Assembly (NCBI GenBank): GCA_050123275.1 | Contig: JASFHK010000002.1 | Coordinates: forward strand, 105,121 to 169,120 | DNA length: 64,000 nt | Source: E44-bin88 sp050123275 | Lineage (GTDB): Bacteria; Chloroflexota; Dehalococcoidia; Dehalococcoidales; BS750m-G39 | Reading direction: 5' to 3' | In this document: piece after piece, positions 7,538-17,790 of the stretch | How positions within the stretch are numbered: position 1 is the first letter of the stretch | How the letters are laid out: every line of letters begins with the position of its first letter | Made by a program: the position numbers and the translations under genes | Notes under the pieces: generated by a model | Database searches by the model: none | Seen by the model: the letters and a program-made list of their open reading frames with translations, nothing else | What the model was told of the DNA's origin: nothing

Positions 7538-8443
7538 ATGCCTTCATACGCCTTTCTTAACAAGCGGTTTTTACCCCTGGAGGAAGCCAAGGTCGGGGTC
7601 ATGACCAACTTCCTGCACTACGGCACGGGCGTCTTCGAGGGCATCCGGGGCAACTGGAACGAGCAGAAGAAGCAGATATACCTCTTCCGCCTCAAGGAGC
7701 ACTACCAGCGCTTTTTAGACGGCTGCCACGTGCTCAACATCGAGCTGCCCTATTCTCTGGACGAACTTTGCCGGATAACGGTGGAGCTGGTGGCCAAGTG
7801 CCGCTTCGAGGAGGACACCTACGTCCGCCCGCTGGCCTACAAGAGCCTGGAGGCGCTGGGCGTACGCCTGCACGACTTAGAGTCCGACTTTCTCATCTTC
7901 GCCTTCCCCTGGGGGCCCTACCTGGACGACGCCGGTGCCAAGTGCCACGTCTCCTCCTGGCGTTTCCCCGGCGAGGTGCCGCGGGCCAAGCTCACCGGTC
8001 TTTACATCACCAACGCCCTGGCCAAGACCGAAGCCACCGATAACGGCTGCGACGAAGCCATCATGCTTTCCCCGGAGGGCTACGTCGCCGAGGGCAGCGG
8101 CGAGAATATCTTCCTCGTCAAGGACGGCAAGCTGGTCACCCCCGCCAGCTACGACGGCATACTAATCGGCATCACCCGCAACACGGTGATACAGCTGGCC
8201 AAGGACGAGCTTGGCATCGAGACGGTGGAAAGGCACGTGGCGCGGATGGAGCTCTACAGCGCCGAGGAATGCTTCCTCACCGGCACCGCCGCCCACGTCA
8301 CCCCGGTCACCGAGATCGACCACCGCAGGATAGGCAGCGGTAAGAGCGGCGAAGTGACCCGCAAGCTGCAAAAGCTCTACACCGAGATAATAAGGGGCGA
8401 AAATCCCAAATATCTGGAGTGGTGCACGCCCGTCTATAGCTAG
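7538..8443 (+). CDS. ilvE: Branched-chain amino acid aminotransferase
   Basis: PLP enzyme for the final transamination of valine, leucine and isoleucine synthesis (fold-type IV). The Schiff-base lysine is K151 in PRAKLTGLYITNALA. EAIMLSPEGYVAEGSGENIFLV and the GI-T motif ILIGITRNTVIQLA that bind the cofactor phosphate are intact. Length 301 is normal. It is monocistronic by context, convergent with the aldolase (3-base gap) and has its own consensus promoter. Confidence 0.93.
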   Translation: MPSYAFLNKRFLPLEEAKVGVMTNFLHYGTGVFEGIRGNWNEQKKQIYLFRLKEHYQRFLDGCHVLNIELPYSLDELCRITVELVAKCRFEEDTYVRPLAYKSLEALGVRLHDLESDFLIFAFPWGPYLDDAGAKCHVSSWRFPGEVPRAKLTGLYITNALAKTEATDNGCDEAIMLSPEGYVAEGSGENIFLVKDGKLVTPASYDGILIGITRNTVIQLAKDELGIETVERHVARMELYSAEECFLTGTAAHVTPVTEIDHRRIGSGKSGEVTRKLQKLYTEIIRGENPKYLEWCTPVYS

Positions 8444-8446
8444 GAG

Positions 8447-9034
8447 CTACTCCTGGGGCACGCTTCTCTTGGGGGCGGTTTCTCCCCGCAGCGACTTGAG
8501 CAGGCAGATTACCTGACAGCTTTCTTCCAGCGTGGTCGTGTAGTTGTGGGCTTCTTCCAGCAGCTGGCCGATGGCAAAGGTGCCGTGGCCGTGTACCAGC
8601 ACCACCCGGCTTTCCTGGAACGACCGGGCGATTTCCTCACCCAACGCTCCCGGTTTCACTTTCTCATCCCAGCCCAGCACCGGCACCCGCGTCATGATGG
8701 TCTGGCCCTCGGTATCGATGGGCACGATTTCCCGCTCGGTCAGGGAGAGGACGACGGCGTGGGGGGGATGGGCGTGGACGATAGCCTGGGCCCGGGTCTC
8801 CCGGTAGATGGCGCGGTGGACGGGCAACTCCACCGACGCCAGCGGGGTGTTACGGTCGTTCTTATTGAGGCCGGTTTCGATGAGGTCGTTCTCCTCGAGG
8901 CAGTTGAGACGGCTGCCGCGGCGGGTGATAATGAGGCGCTCCCCCAGCCGGATAGAAAGGTTCCCGCTGTGGGAGGATACCAGCCCTTTGGTGAACAGGT
9001 CATGGCCCACCGTCTGAAACTGCGTTAGAATCAT
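8447..9034 (-). CDS. Class II aldolase/adducin domain protein
   Basis: 195 residues of the zinc-dependent FucA/AraD-like fold. Metal ligands H87 and H89 lie in VHAHPPHAVVLS and a third histidine in VHGHGTFAIG (148-150); E69 in ASVELPVHRAIY aligns with the catalytic glutamate of fuculose-phosphate aldolase. HSGNLSIR binds substrate phosphate in the family. Likely a fuculose-, ribulose- or methylthioribulose-phosphate type lyase; the substrate is not assignable. It stands alone on the minus strand upstream of the ilvE 3' end. Confidence 0.85.
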   Translation of the reverse strand: MILTQFQTVGHDLFTKGLVSSHSGNLSIRLGERLIITRRGSRLNCLEENDLIETGLNKNDRNTPLASVELPVHRAIYRETRAQAIVHAHPPHAVVLSLTEREIVPIDTEGQTIMTRVPVLGWDEKVKPGALGEEIARSFQESRVVLVHGHGTFAIGQLLEEAHNYTTTLEESCQVICLLKSLRGETAPKRSVPQE

Positions 9035-9072
9035 GCCTCACCTTTACGGCGTCTTCAGGAGCATAAACCTCT

Positions 9073-9546
9073 TTAGCCCTCGGCGTCAAGTTTTTTGGGG
9101 GCGGCGGCTTTTTTAGCCTTCTTGGGCGCGGCCTTAGCCTTGGTCGTCTTGGTCGCCTTGGCCTTGGTCGCCTTCGGTTTGGCCGTCTTGGCCTTGGCCG
9201 CTTTCGCCTTGGTCGCCTTGGCCTTGGCGGCGGCTTTAGGCTTGGGCGCGGCCTTGGCGGGCTTGGCCTCCGCCGGCGCCTGTTCCTGCAGCTGGTTGAA
9301 CTTCTTCATCAGCCGCGACTTACGGCGGGCGGCGTTGTTGGGGTGGATAATCCCCTTCTCGGCGGCTTTATCCAGCGAGGTGACGGCCACCATTACCGCT
9401 TCCTGTGCGGCCGCCAGGTCGCCCAGGAAGATAAACCTTTCCGCCTTGGTGATATTGGTCTTGCAGAGAGTGCGCACCGGCTTATTGCGGAGCCTCTTTC
9501 TCTCCGAAACCCTTACCCTTTTTTCCGCTGATTTGATGTTAGGCAA
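9073..9546 (-). CDS. rpsT: 30S ribosomal protein S20 with long Ala/Lys tail
   Basis: The first ~90 residues are a normal S20 (MPNIKSAEKRVRVSERKRLRN, AAEKGIIHPNNAARRKSRLMKK), which binds 16S rRNA in the body of the small subunit. From about residue 93 to 157 the protein continues with a low-complexity tail made of K, A, P and T in AKAKAT/TKAKAA-like repeats. S20 is usually 85-100 residues. The tail resembles histone H1-like or AlgP-like nucleic-acid-binding tails. The gene is 11 bases downstream of relA. Confidence 0.95.
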   Translation of the reverse strand: MPNIKSAEKRVRVSERKRLRNKPVRTLCKTNITKAERFIFLGDLAAAQEAVMVAVTSLDKAAEKGIIHPNNAARRKSRLMKKFNQLQEQAPAEAKPAKAAPKPKAAAKAKATKAKAAKAKTAKPKATKAKATKTTKAKAAPKKAKKAAAPKKLDAEG

Positions 9547-9557
9547 TCTCTACCTCC

Positions 9558-11726
9558 TTAGCTCGAGGACTTCGGTTTGGCGGCGGCTTCATCGCCGATG
9601 CGGGAAACGCCGATAACCCCTCGAATACCATCTATTTTAGTCATCAGTCGACTTAGCTGGGCCAGGTCCCTGGCCTGCAGCGTAAAGTTTTGCGTCACCT
9701 TGCGGCCGTCCTGGGGGGTCGAGGTCATGGTGGTGATGTTCAGCCCCTCCTCGGCCACGATGGTGGTTATATCGCGGATGAGCCCCACCCGGTCCCAGGC
9801 TTCGACCAAAATGTTCACCGGGAAGAGGGCGTCGGTCGGCTCCCAGTCGACAGAGATGAGCCGCTCCTTCTCATCCTCGTGGACTATATTGTAGCAGTCT
9901 TTGCGGTGAATAGTCACCCCCCGGCTGCGGGTCACGTAGCCGATAATCTTATCGCCGGGCACGGGGTGGCAACAGCGGGCGAGGTGGGTGACCAGGTCGC
10001 CCACCCCCAGCACCCTCACCGCCGACTGGGGCGGCTTGGGCGGGGCGACTTCGGGCTTGACCTGGGGGGGCGGCGGCTCGGCGGACAGTTTGAGGGCAAT
10101 CTGGTGGGTGGAAACGCCGCCGTAGCCGATAGCCGCCAAGAAGTCGTCGAGGCTATCGTAGTTGAACATCCGGGCCAGCTCTTCGCGCTCGGTGGGCCTT
10201 ATCCCCAGGTGGCGCATCTCTTTATCCAGCATCTCCCGGCCCCGCTCGATGTTCTCCGCCCTTTCCTGGCGGCTGAACCACTGGCGGATTTTGGTGCGGG
10301 CGTGGGAGGTCTTGGTGTAGTTGAGGTGTGGGTTGAGCCAGTCGCGGCTGGGGCCTTTGTCGCCCTTGGAGGCGACAATCTCGACGACGTCGCCGTTGCC
10401 CAGCTGGTAGTTGAGCGGCACCAGCTTGCCGTTGGCCTTGGCGCCGATACAACGGTTGCCCAGCTCGGTGTGGACGCGGTAGGCGAAGTCGAGGGGGGTG
10501 GCTCCCTTGGGCAGGTCGATGATTTCCCCCTTGGGGGTATAGACGAAGACCTGGTCCATGAAGATATCGGTCTTGACCGATTCCAGAAACTCCTCGGCGC
10601 CGCTCAGCTCGCGGTGCCACTCGATGAGCTGGCGCAGCCAGGATATCTTCTCCTCGAAGTGGAGGTCCTTGGCCTCGCCCTCTTTATAGCGCCAGTGGGC
10701 GGCGATGCCGTACTCGGCGACGTGGTGCATCTGGCGGGTGCGAATCTGCACCTCCAGGGGGAGGTTGCCCATGGACATCACCGCCGTGTGCAACGCCTGG
10801 TAGCCGTTGGGCTTGGGGTTGGCGATGAAATCGTCGAACTCGCCGGGTACGGGGCGCCAGAGGCTGTGGATAACGCCGAGCGCGTTGTAGCAGTCGGCCA
10901 CCGTGCTCACCAGTATGCGCAGGGCGAGCAGGTCGTAGATGTCGTCGAAGTCCTTGCCCATGGCCTCGTATCTTTGCATCTTCTGGTAGATGCTGTAGAT
11001 ATGCTTGGGGCGCCCCGAGATTTCGGCCTTGATGCCCACCCGCTTCAGTTCCGCTTCCAGGACCTTGATTATCTTGGCGATATACTCCTCGCGCTGGGCG
11101 CGGCGGGCGGCGATGAGGCTGGCCACGTGGCGGTATTTCTCCGGCTCCAGGTAGCGGAAGGAGAGGTCCTCCAGATTCCACTTGAGACCCCATATCCCCA
11201 GGCGGTGGGCCAGGGGGGTATAGATTTCCAGCGTTTCCTGGGCGATGCTGCGCTGCATCTCGGGGGAAAGCGCCTTGAGGGTGCGCATGTTGTGCAAACG
11301 GTCGGCCAGCTTGATGAAGACCACGCGCAGGTCCTGGGCCATGGCCACCAGCATCTTGCGCAGGCTTTCGGCGTGGGCGGCGCGGTCGGCGCCGCTGGGG
11401 GCGTGAAAGGAGAGCTTGCCCAGCTTGGTGGTACCATCGACCAGCTTGGCCACCTCGGGGCCGAACCTTTCCTTAATCTCGTCGATGGAGATATCGCAGT
11501 TTTCGGGGACGTCGTGGAGCAACGCCGCCGCCAGCGTGCTGGCGTCGAACTGCTGCTCGGCCAGGATGAAGGCCACCTGCAGCGGGTGCTCGATATAGGG
11601 GTCACCCGACTTGCGCACCTGGCCCTCGTGCGCCCCGGCGGCGAAGGCGTAGGCCTTCTCCACCAGGGGCAGCTTCGCTGCTGGCAGGTACTGTTTCGCC
11701 CTCTCGATAAGCTCGGCCAAAGTCAT
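9558..11726 (-). CDS. relA: RelA/SpoT bifunctional (p)ppGpp synthetase/hydrolase
   Basis: Stringent-response enzyme of 722 residues. Order: HD hydrolase domain (about 25-185), synthetase domain (about 235-355, with NPKPNGYQALHT and EVQIRTRQMHHVAEYG), TGS domain (VFVYTPKGEIIDLPKGAT) and a C-terminal ACT domain (about 650-715). The HD motif reads H71-D72-V-P-E75-N76 where hydrolytic family members usually have E-D, so hydrolase activity may be altered. LADRLHNMRTL is intact. TATACT lies six bases before the ATG, predicting a leaderless mRNA. rpsT follows by 11 bases. Confidence 0.94.
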   Translation of the reverse strand: MTLAELIERAKQYLPAAKLPLVEKAYAFAAGAHEGQVRKSGDPYIEHPLQVAFILAEQQFDASTLAAALLHDVPENCDISIDEIKERFGPEVAKLVDGTTKLGKLSFHAPSGADRAAHAESLRKMLVAMAQDLRVVFIKLADRLHNMRTLKALSPEMQRSIAQETLEIYTPLAHRLGIWGLKWNLEDLSFRYLEPEKYRHVASLIAARRAQREEYIAKIIKVLEAELKRVGIKAEISGRPKHIYSIYQKMQRYEAMGKDFDDIYDLLALRILVSTVADCYNALGVIHSLWRPVPGEFDDFIANPKPNGYQALHTAVMSMGNLPLEVQIRTRQMHHVAEYGIAAHWRYKEGEAKDLHFEEKISWLRQLIEWHRELSGAEEFLESVKTDIFMDQVFVYTPKGEIIDLPKGATPLDFAYRVHTELGNRCIGAKANGKLVPLNYQLGNGDVVEIVASKGDKGPSRDWLNPHLNYTKTSHARTKIRQWFSRQERAENIERGREMLDKEMRHLGIRPTEREELARMFNYDSLDDFLAAIGYGGVSTHQIALKLSAEPPPPQVKPEVAPPKPPQSAVRVLGVGDLVTHLARCCHPVPGDKIIGYVTRSRGVTIHRKDCYNIVHEDEKERLISVDWEPTDALFPVNILVEAWDRVGLIRDITTIVAEEGLNITTMTSTPQDGRKVTQNFTLQARDLAQLSRLMTKIDGIRGVIGVSRIGDEAAAKPKSSS

Positions 11727-11732
11727 GGTTCA

Positions 11733-11761
11733 AGTATAGCGCAAGGGGGCTAGGGGTGCAA
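11733..11761 (-). promoter_or_regulatory. relA promoter, predicted leaderless
   Basis: Minus strand: -35 TTGCAC (11761-11756), 17-base spacer, -10 TATACT (11738-11733). Only six bases separate the -10 box from the ATG at 11726, so transcription should begin at or next to the start codon. Confidence 0.6.
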
Positions 11762-11765
11762 AAAT

Positions 11766-11880
11766 CCAGGGTGGAATCCCTTAAATATCTCCTTAGCGGG
11801 GGTTTTAGGGGGCTTCGCCCCCTATACCTTAAAGGGCGGCGGGTGGGAAAAGATATAAAACAAGGGCGGGGCGGGGTGGG
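11766..11880 (+). repeat. Intergenic repeat copy R1 (truncated A + B)
   Basis: Holds the inner end of module A (GGGTGGAATCCCTTAAATAT, also seen at 32322-32340) and a full module B: a hairpin TAGGGGGC-TTC-GCCCCCTA at 11805-11823 followed by CTTAAAGGGCGGCGGGTGGG and an A-rich end. Module B recurs at 44166, 56757 and 59928. The copy lies between divergent relA and hisS and fills most of that intergenic region. Confidence 0.75.
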
Positions 11881-11893
11881 GTGGGCATATCTC

Positions 11894-11922
11894 TTTACAA
11901 CCCCCAGCTAATACTGTATTCT
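11894..11922 (+). promoter_or_regulatory. hisS promoter
   Basis: -35 TTTACA (11894-11899), 17-base spacer, -10 TATTCT (11917-11922). The predicted transcription start near 11929 leaves only about 7-10 bases before the first ATG codons at 11936 and 11939. Confidence 0.5.
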
Positions 11923-11935
11923 AGCCATTAAGAAA

Positions 11936-13195
11936 ATGATGTATCAGGCACCGCGCGGAACCGCCGACATTTTGCCCGAAGAGCAGGCCTACTGGCGCTA
12001 TATCGAGCAGCAGGTGGGCCTGAGCGCCCAGCTCTACGGCTACGAGCGTATCGACACCCCCGCCTTCGAGGATACCCGCCTTTTCTCGCGGAGCGTCGGC
12101 GAGGACACCGACATCGTGAGCAAGGAGATGTACACCTTTGAGGACCGGGGCAGCAGCTCGCTTACCCTCCGCCCCGAGGGCACGGCCTCGGTCTGCCGCG
12201 CCTATCTGGAGCACGGGTTGCACAACCAGCCCCAGCCGGTGAAGCTGTATTACATCGCCTCCATCTTCCGCTACGAAAGGCCCCAGGCGGGGCGTTTCCG
12301 CCAGCACTACCAGTTCGGCTACGAGGCCATCGGCGACGGCGACCCCGCCCTCGACGGCGAGGTCATCGACATGGCCTGGTGCTTCTTCGCCGCCATGAAC
12401 CTAGAGAAGCTGACGCTGCAACTGAACAGTATCGGCTGTAAAAAGTGCCGCCCCGATTACGTGGAGTCGCTCAAGGGCTACTATATAGGCCACGCTTTGG
12501 AGCTTTGCCCCGAGTGCCAGACGCGCTTAAAGCGCAACCCCTTGAGGCTGCTGGACTGTAAGCAGCCTTCCTGCCAGAAGCTGGCCGCGGCGGCGCCCAA
12601 GAGCTACGAATACCTCTGTAAAGAGTGCGCCGAGCACTTCCGGCAGTTGAAAAGATATTTAGAGCTACTTAAATTACCCTTCGTCATCAACCACCGCCTG
12701 GTGCGGGGGCTCGATTACTACACGCGCACCGTCTTCGAGATCCAGCCGGAGGCGGCGGGGGGCCAGAGCACGCTGGCCGGCGGGGGCCGCTACGACGACC
12801 TCATCGAGGAGCTGGGGGGCAAACCGACGCCGGCTATCGGTTTCGCCGCCGGTTTCGAGCGCCTTATCCTCAATCTCAAGGAACAGTGGGTAAAGGTTCC
12901 GCCGCTACCCAAACCCGACGTCTTTATCGCCTACCTGGGCGCCGCCGCCAAGGAAGCGGCCACCAGGCTCGCCGGCGAGTTGCGGGGGGCGGGGGTGGGG
13001 GTCATCGCCGCGCTGGGCGACAAGAGCCTCAAGTCTCAGCTAAAGCAGGCCAATAAACTGGGCGTGAGCCACGCCGTCATTATCGGGGAGGAGGAGGTCA
13101 AAGCGGGGACGGCGGTCTTGCGCGACATGACCGGCGCCGAGCAGAGGACCATGCCCGTTAGCCAGCTAGCGGAACTGCTTCGCCAGAAGCCCTAG
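11936..13195 (+). CDS. hisS: Histidyl-tRNA synthetase
   Basis: Class II aminoacyl-tRNA synthetase of 419 residues. Motif 1 region APRGTADILPEE, motif 2 (YYIASIFRYERPQAGRFRQHYQFGYEAIG), the histidine-specific LVRGLDYYTRTVFE and motif 3 (PAIGFAAGFERLIL) are all present; the C-terminal ~90 residues are the anticodon-binding domain. Two adjacent ATGs (11936, 11939) are possible starts. The stop overlaps that of the convergent lipoprotein gene by 4 bases. Confidence 0.95.
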   Translation: MMYQAPRGTADILPEEQAYWRYIEQQVGLSAQLYGYERIDTPAFEDTRLFSRSVGEDTDIVSKEMYTFEDRGSSSLTLRPEGTASVCRAYLEHGLHNQPQPVKLYYIASIFRYERPQAGRFRQHYQFGYEAIGDGDPALDGEVIDMAWCFFAAMNLEKLTLQLNSIGCKKCRPDYVESLKGYYIGHALELCPECQTRLKRNPLRLLDCKQPSCQKLAAAAPKSYEYLCKECAEHFRQLKRYLELLKLPFVINHRLVRGLDYYTRTVFEIQPEAAGGQSTLAGGGRYDDLIEELGGKPTPAIGFAAGFERLILNLKEQWVKVPPLPKPDVFIAYLGAAAKEAATRLAGELRGAGVGVIAALGDKSLKSQLKQANKLGVSHAVIIGEEEVKAGTAVLRDMTGAEQRTMPVSQLAELLRQKP

Positions 13196-13728
13196 CTCAA
13201 CCGGGCCGTTATGGCCGCCATATCACTCTCAATCAGCTCCTGGAGCAAAGCCAGTATGTCCGCAAAATGCTGGGAGAACTGGTCGATATCGTCCACCGCC
13301 GCCGCAGCCGCGGCGTCATCCCACAGCTGAGAGAGGTCGTCGTCGCCCACATCGTCCAGAGCCTCACCGATTTCAGCCACAAAGACCACCTGAGTCTCTG
13401 CGACCTCCGACAGGCTCATCTTGCCGGTAATATAGTCCAAAGCATCGATGAAATAGCCGTTAATAAGCACCGAGGCGGTCAGCTTCTTGTCCAGCCCGAC
13501 CACGAGGGACGCCAGGTCGGATTTAGTGGCGTCCAGCTCGGCTTCCAGCCCGTCTCTTTCCGTCGCCAGCGCATCCTTCTCGGCCTGCAACGCGCTCTTC
13601 TCGGTTTGCAGGGAATCCCTCTCGGCCACCACCGCATCATAGTCGGCCTCAGCCACACCGCCACAGCCCGCAACGAGCAACGGTAACGCCATGAGCAGCA
13701 CGCCGAACAGAACCATTAATCTTTTCAC
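13192..13728 (-). CDS. Predicted lipoprotein with coiled coil
   Basis: Function unknown. The GTG start at 13728 is chosen because AGGAGG lies 7 bases upstream; an upstream ATG at 13758 has no such site. Residues 1-21 form a signal peptide ending in the lipobox LVAGC, with C22 the lipidation site. Residues about 26-70 are a heptad-rich coiled coil (ERDSLQTEKSALQAEKDALA). The rest is helical and acidic, with DDLSQLWDDAAAAAAVDDID. Expected to be anchored to the outer face of the cytoplasmic membrane. Its 3' end overlaps hisS by 4 bases (convergent). Confidence 0.75.
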   Translation of the reverse strand: MKRLMVLFGVLLMALPLLVAGCGGVAEADYDAVVAERDSLQTEKSALQAEKDALATERDGLEAELDATKSDLASLVVGLDKKLTASVLINGYFIDALDYITGKMSLSEVAETQVVFVAEIGEALDDVGDDDLSQLWDDAAAAAAVDDIDQFSQHFADILALLQELIESDMAAITARLS

Positions 13729-13780
13729 TTTCCCACCTCCTGGCTTGGAGATTATCACCAGCCGAGCTAGCTGTCAATCC

Positions 13781-13809
13781 TTCACCTCAAGGCTGATTTG
13801 TGCTATAAT
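13781..13809 (+). promoter_or_regulatory. gyrB promoter
   Basis: -35-like TTCACC (13781-13786), 17-base spacer and consensus TATAAT (13804-13809). It implies a leader of about 115 bases before gyrB, long by the standard of this window and a candidate for supercoiling-responsive control. Confidence 0.5.
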
Positions 13810-13930
13810 TGATATATATGGCTGCCTTGCTATTAGTTAGAATCGCCTGCAGTTGGGTGGCCGCTTCTCCACTTTCCGGCAGCTGCCCAACGCTTAGTCT
13901 TCCCTCATCATAACGGAGTAGATAACGTCT

Positions 13931-15852
<1,922 letters not shown>

Positions 15853-15856
<4 letters not shown>

Positions 15857-16464
15857 GCCGGCTTATAAAGCCCGTGCTCTTCGATATACCTCCCCACCGG
15901 CCCGGGGACGAGCCCGCTGATGGACTTTCCCGCCGCCACCAACTGCCTGATTTGTGAGGCGTTGACGTCTATTCTGGGCTTATCGAAAAGGATGACCCGC
16001 GGCGTGATGCCCGGCAGCTCCTTTTCCAGGGCGGCCAGGTCGGGGATGGCAAAATCGACACGGGGCACCGCCACCAGGCGGCAGAGCTCGATGAGGCGTT
16101 GCGGCTGGTGCCACCGGGGCAGCTGCATCAGGTTGTCCCAGCCCAGGATAAAGAAAAGCTCGTCGCCCTCGCCTAAGCTGTCGTGGAGCTGGGCGAGAGT
16201 GTCTGCGGTGTAGGTGGGGCCGCTGCGCTCTATCTCCAGGGTGGAGAGCTTGAAGCGCGGGTTATCGGCAATGCCCAAACGCACCATCTCCAGGCGGTGG
16301 GGCACCGGCAAGATGGGGTGAGCGTTATTGAGCTTGAGCCAGGGCTGGCCGGCGGGCATAAAGAGGATGCGGGGCAGGTCGAGCCGGGTTACGACCTCCT
16401 CGGCCACCATGATATGCCCGATATGGATGGGGTCGAAGGTGCCCCCCAGTACCCCGATATTCAT
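15853..16464 (-). CDS. nadD: Nicotinate-nucleotide adenylyltransferase
   Basis: Makes deamido-NAD from nicotinate mononucleotide and ATP. GGTFDPIHIGHIMVA carries the nucleotidyltransferase HxGH motif; FFILGWDNLMQLPRW and the C-terminal NASQIRQLVAAGKS (usual ISSTxIR) complete the signature. 203 residues, normal length. It lies 15 bases downstream of obg and is co-oriented, so they probably form one operon. Confidence 0.94.
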
Positions 16465-16479
16465 TAGTCCGGTTCCTTC

Positions 16480-17526
16480 CTATGTCTTCGGCCGGGGCCG
16501 GAAGACCTTTTTTCTCTTGGCCGGCTCCGGTTTCGGCGCCGATTGCAATATCTCGGCCGCCGCCGCCAGAAGCTCGGGGATGCCCTCGCCGCTGACCGCC
16601 GAGACGAAAAAGACCTCGGTGCCGATATCAGCGAAGCTCTGCTTAATCTCTTCCTTACGCTGCCTCACCTGGGGCAGGTCGAGCTTGTTGACCGCCACCA
16701 GCTGCGGCTTCTTGGCCAGCGCCGAGTCGAAGAGGCTCAACTCGGTGTTGAGGTGGGTCAGATCCTCCGCCGGCGCCGCCGAGCCGCCGTCGAGCAGGTG
16801 GATGAGCACCCGCGTGCGCATAATGTGGCGCAGGAAGTCGTGCCCCAAACCCTTGCCCAGGTGGGCGCCCTCGATAAGCCCCGGAATCTCGGCCAGGACA
16901 AAGCTCTGTCGCCCCACCTCGACCATGCCCAGCACCGGCTCCAGCGTGGTGAAGGGGTAGCTGGCTATCTTGGGCTTGGCCGCCGAGACCGCCGCCAGCA
17001 ATGTCGACTTACCCACGTTAGGATAACCGATAACGCCGACATCGGCAATGAGCTTGAGCTCCAAAAGGAGCTCCCTCGCCTCGCCCTCGGTGCCCTCCTC
17101 GGCGGTCTGGGGCGCCTGGTTGGTCGAGGTGGCGAAGCGGGCGTTGCCGCGGCCGCCTTTACCCCCCCGGGCCACCACCGCCGACTGGCCCGGCTGGCTC
17201 AGGTCGGCGATTAGGCTGTCGCCGCCGATCTCGGATTTAAGACTGACCACGGTACCCGCCGGCACCGTCAACGTCAGGCTCTCCCCCTTCTTACCGTGCC
17301 GGTTCTTACCCTTACCGTGCTTGCCGCTGGCTGCCTGGTAATGGCGCTTGTAGCGGAAGGCCCTCAGGCTCGACGTATTACGGTCAGCCAGGATAATAAC
17401 GTCGCCGCCGTCGCCGCCGTCGCCGCCGTCGGGCCCGCCGTAGGGAACGAACTTCTCGTGGCGGAAGCTGATTACCCCGTTGCCGCCGTCGCCGGCCTTA
17501 ACCGTTATCTGGCTTTTATCGAACAT
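16480..17526 (-). CDS. obg: Obg-family GTPase lacking the C-terminal OCT domain
   Basis: Ribosome-associated GTPase involved in 50S assembly and stress signalling. Residues 1-157 are the glycine-rich Obg fold (YGGPDGGDGGDGGDVI); the G domain follows with P-loop GYPNVGKSTLL, DxxG in IPGLIEGAHLGKGLG and NKLD. The protein stops at 348 with a basic RKKVFRPRPKT tail, so the OCT domain (about 70 residues, common in Bacillus-type Obg) is absent. Upstream lies an AT-rich block and the presumed oriC. Confidence 0.93.
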   Translation of the reverse strand: MFDKSQITVKAGDGGNGVISFRHEKFVPYGGPDGGDGGDGGDVIILADRNTSSLRAFRYKRHYQAASGKHGKGKNRHGKKGESLTLTVPAGTVVSLKSEIGGDSLIADLSQPGQSAVVARGGKGGRGNARFATSTNQAPQTAEEGTEGEARELLLELKLIADVGVIGYPNVGKSTLLAAVSAAKPKIASYPFTTLEPVLGMVEVGRQSFVLAEIPGLIEGAHLGKGLGHDFLRHIMRTRVLIHLLDGGSAAPAEDLTHLNTELSLFDSALAKKPQLVAVNKLDLPQVRQRKEEIKQSFADIGTEVFFVSAVSGEGIPELLAAAAEILQSAPKPEPAKRKKVFRPRPKT

Positions 17527-17529
17527 CTT

Positions 17530-17762
17530 ATCAACATTTCAACAGGTCTATTAAAAGTATATAAGCTTAAATACAAGAGTCTATGGTTAATAACACTAAT
17601 TATAATACCACTTACGGCTGCTGACCAGCTTCCGGCCCGGCGCCGGTGGAAAAAGGGGCCGAATCAAGGCTGGCAAGGAAGGCGGGTTTCCACGGAACGG
17701 AGGCGGATTTCCACGAAAACGGGCGCAGTGTCCGTAGAACGTTGTTGAGCCATAGTGGAAGG
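17530..17762 (+). other. Candidate chromosomal replication origin (oriC)
   Basis: The 264-base gap between obg and dnaA has two parts. 17530-17612 is strikingly AT-rich for this genome (contains ATTAAAAGTATATAAGC and TAATTATAAT), like a DNA-unwinding element. 17646-17762 holds four TTTCCAC-type sites resembling DnaA boxes: 17646-17654 (minus), 17686-17694, 17707-17715 and a weaker one at 17754-17762 (minus). The middle two are cores of a 21-base tandem repeat, which places them on the same face of the helix. The neighbours (dnaA, obg, gyrB) are typical of origins. This is an inference without skew analysis. Confidence 0.6.
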
Positions 17763-17790
17763 AGAGTGGGCGGACGGGCAAAGACGGGTA

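Noticed and set aside
9690..11753. 687-codon open frame on the plus strand opposite relA
   Set aside because: It is antisense to a well-conserved gene, has a composition driven by third-position GC and shows no family motif.
13819..13914. 31-codon frame in the gyrB leader (starts MAALLLVRIACS)
   Set aside because: No ribosome-binding site and no attenuator-like hairpins; too little to call a leader peptide.
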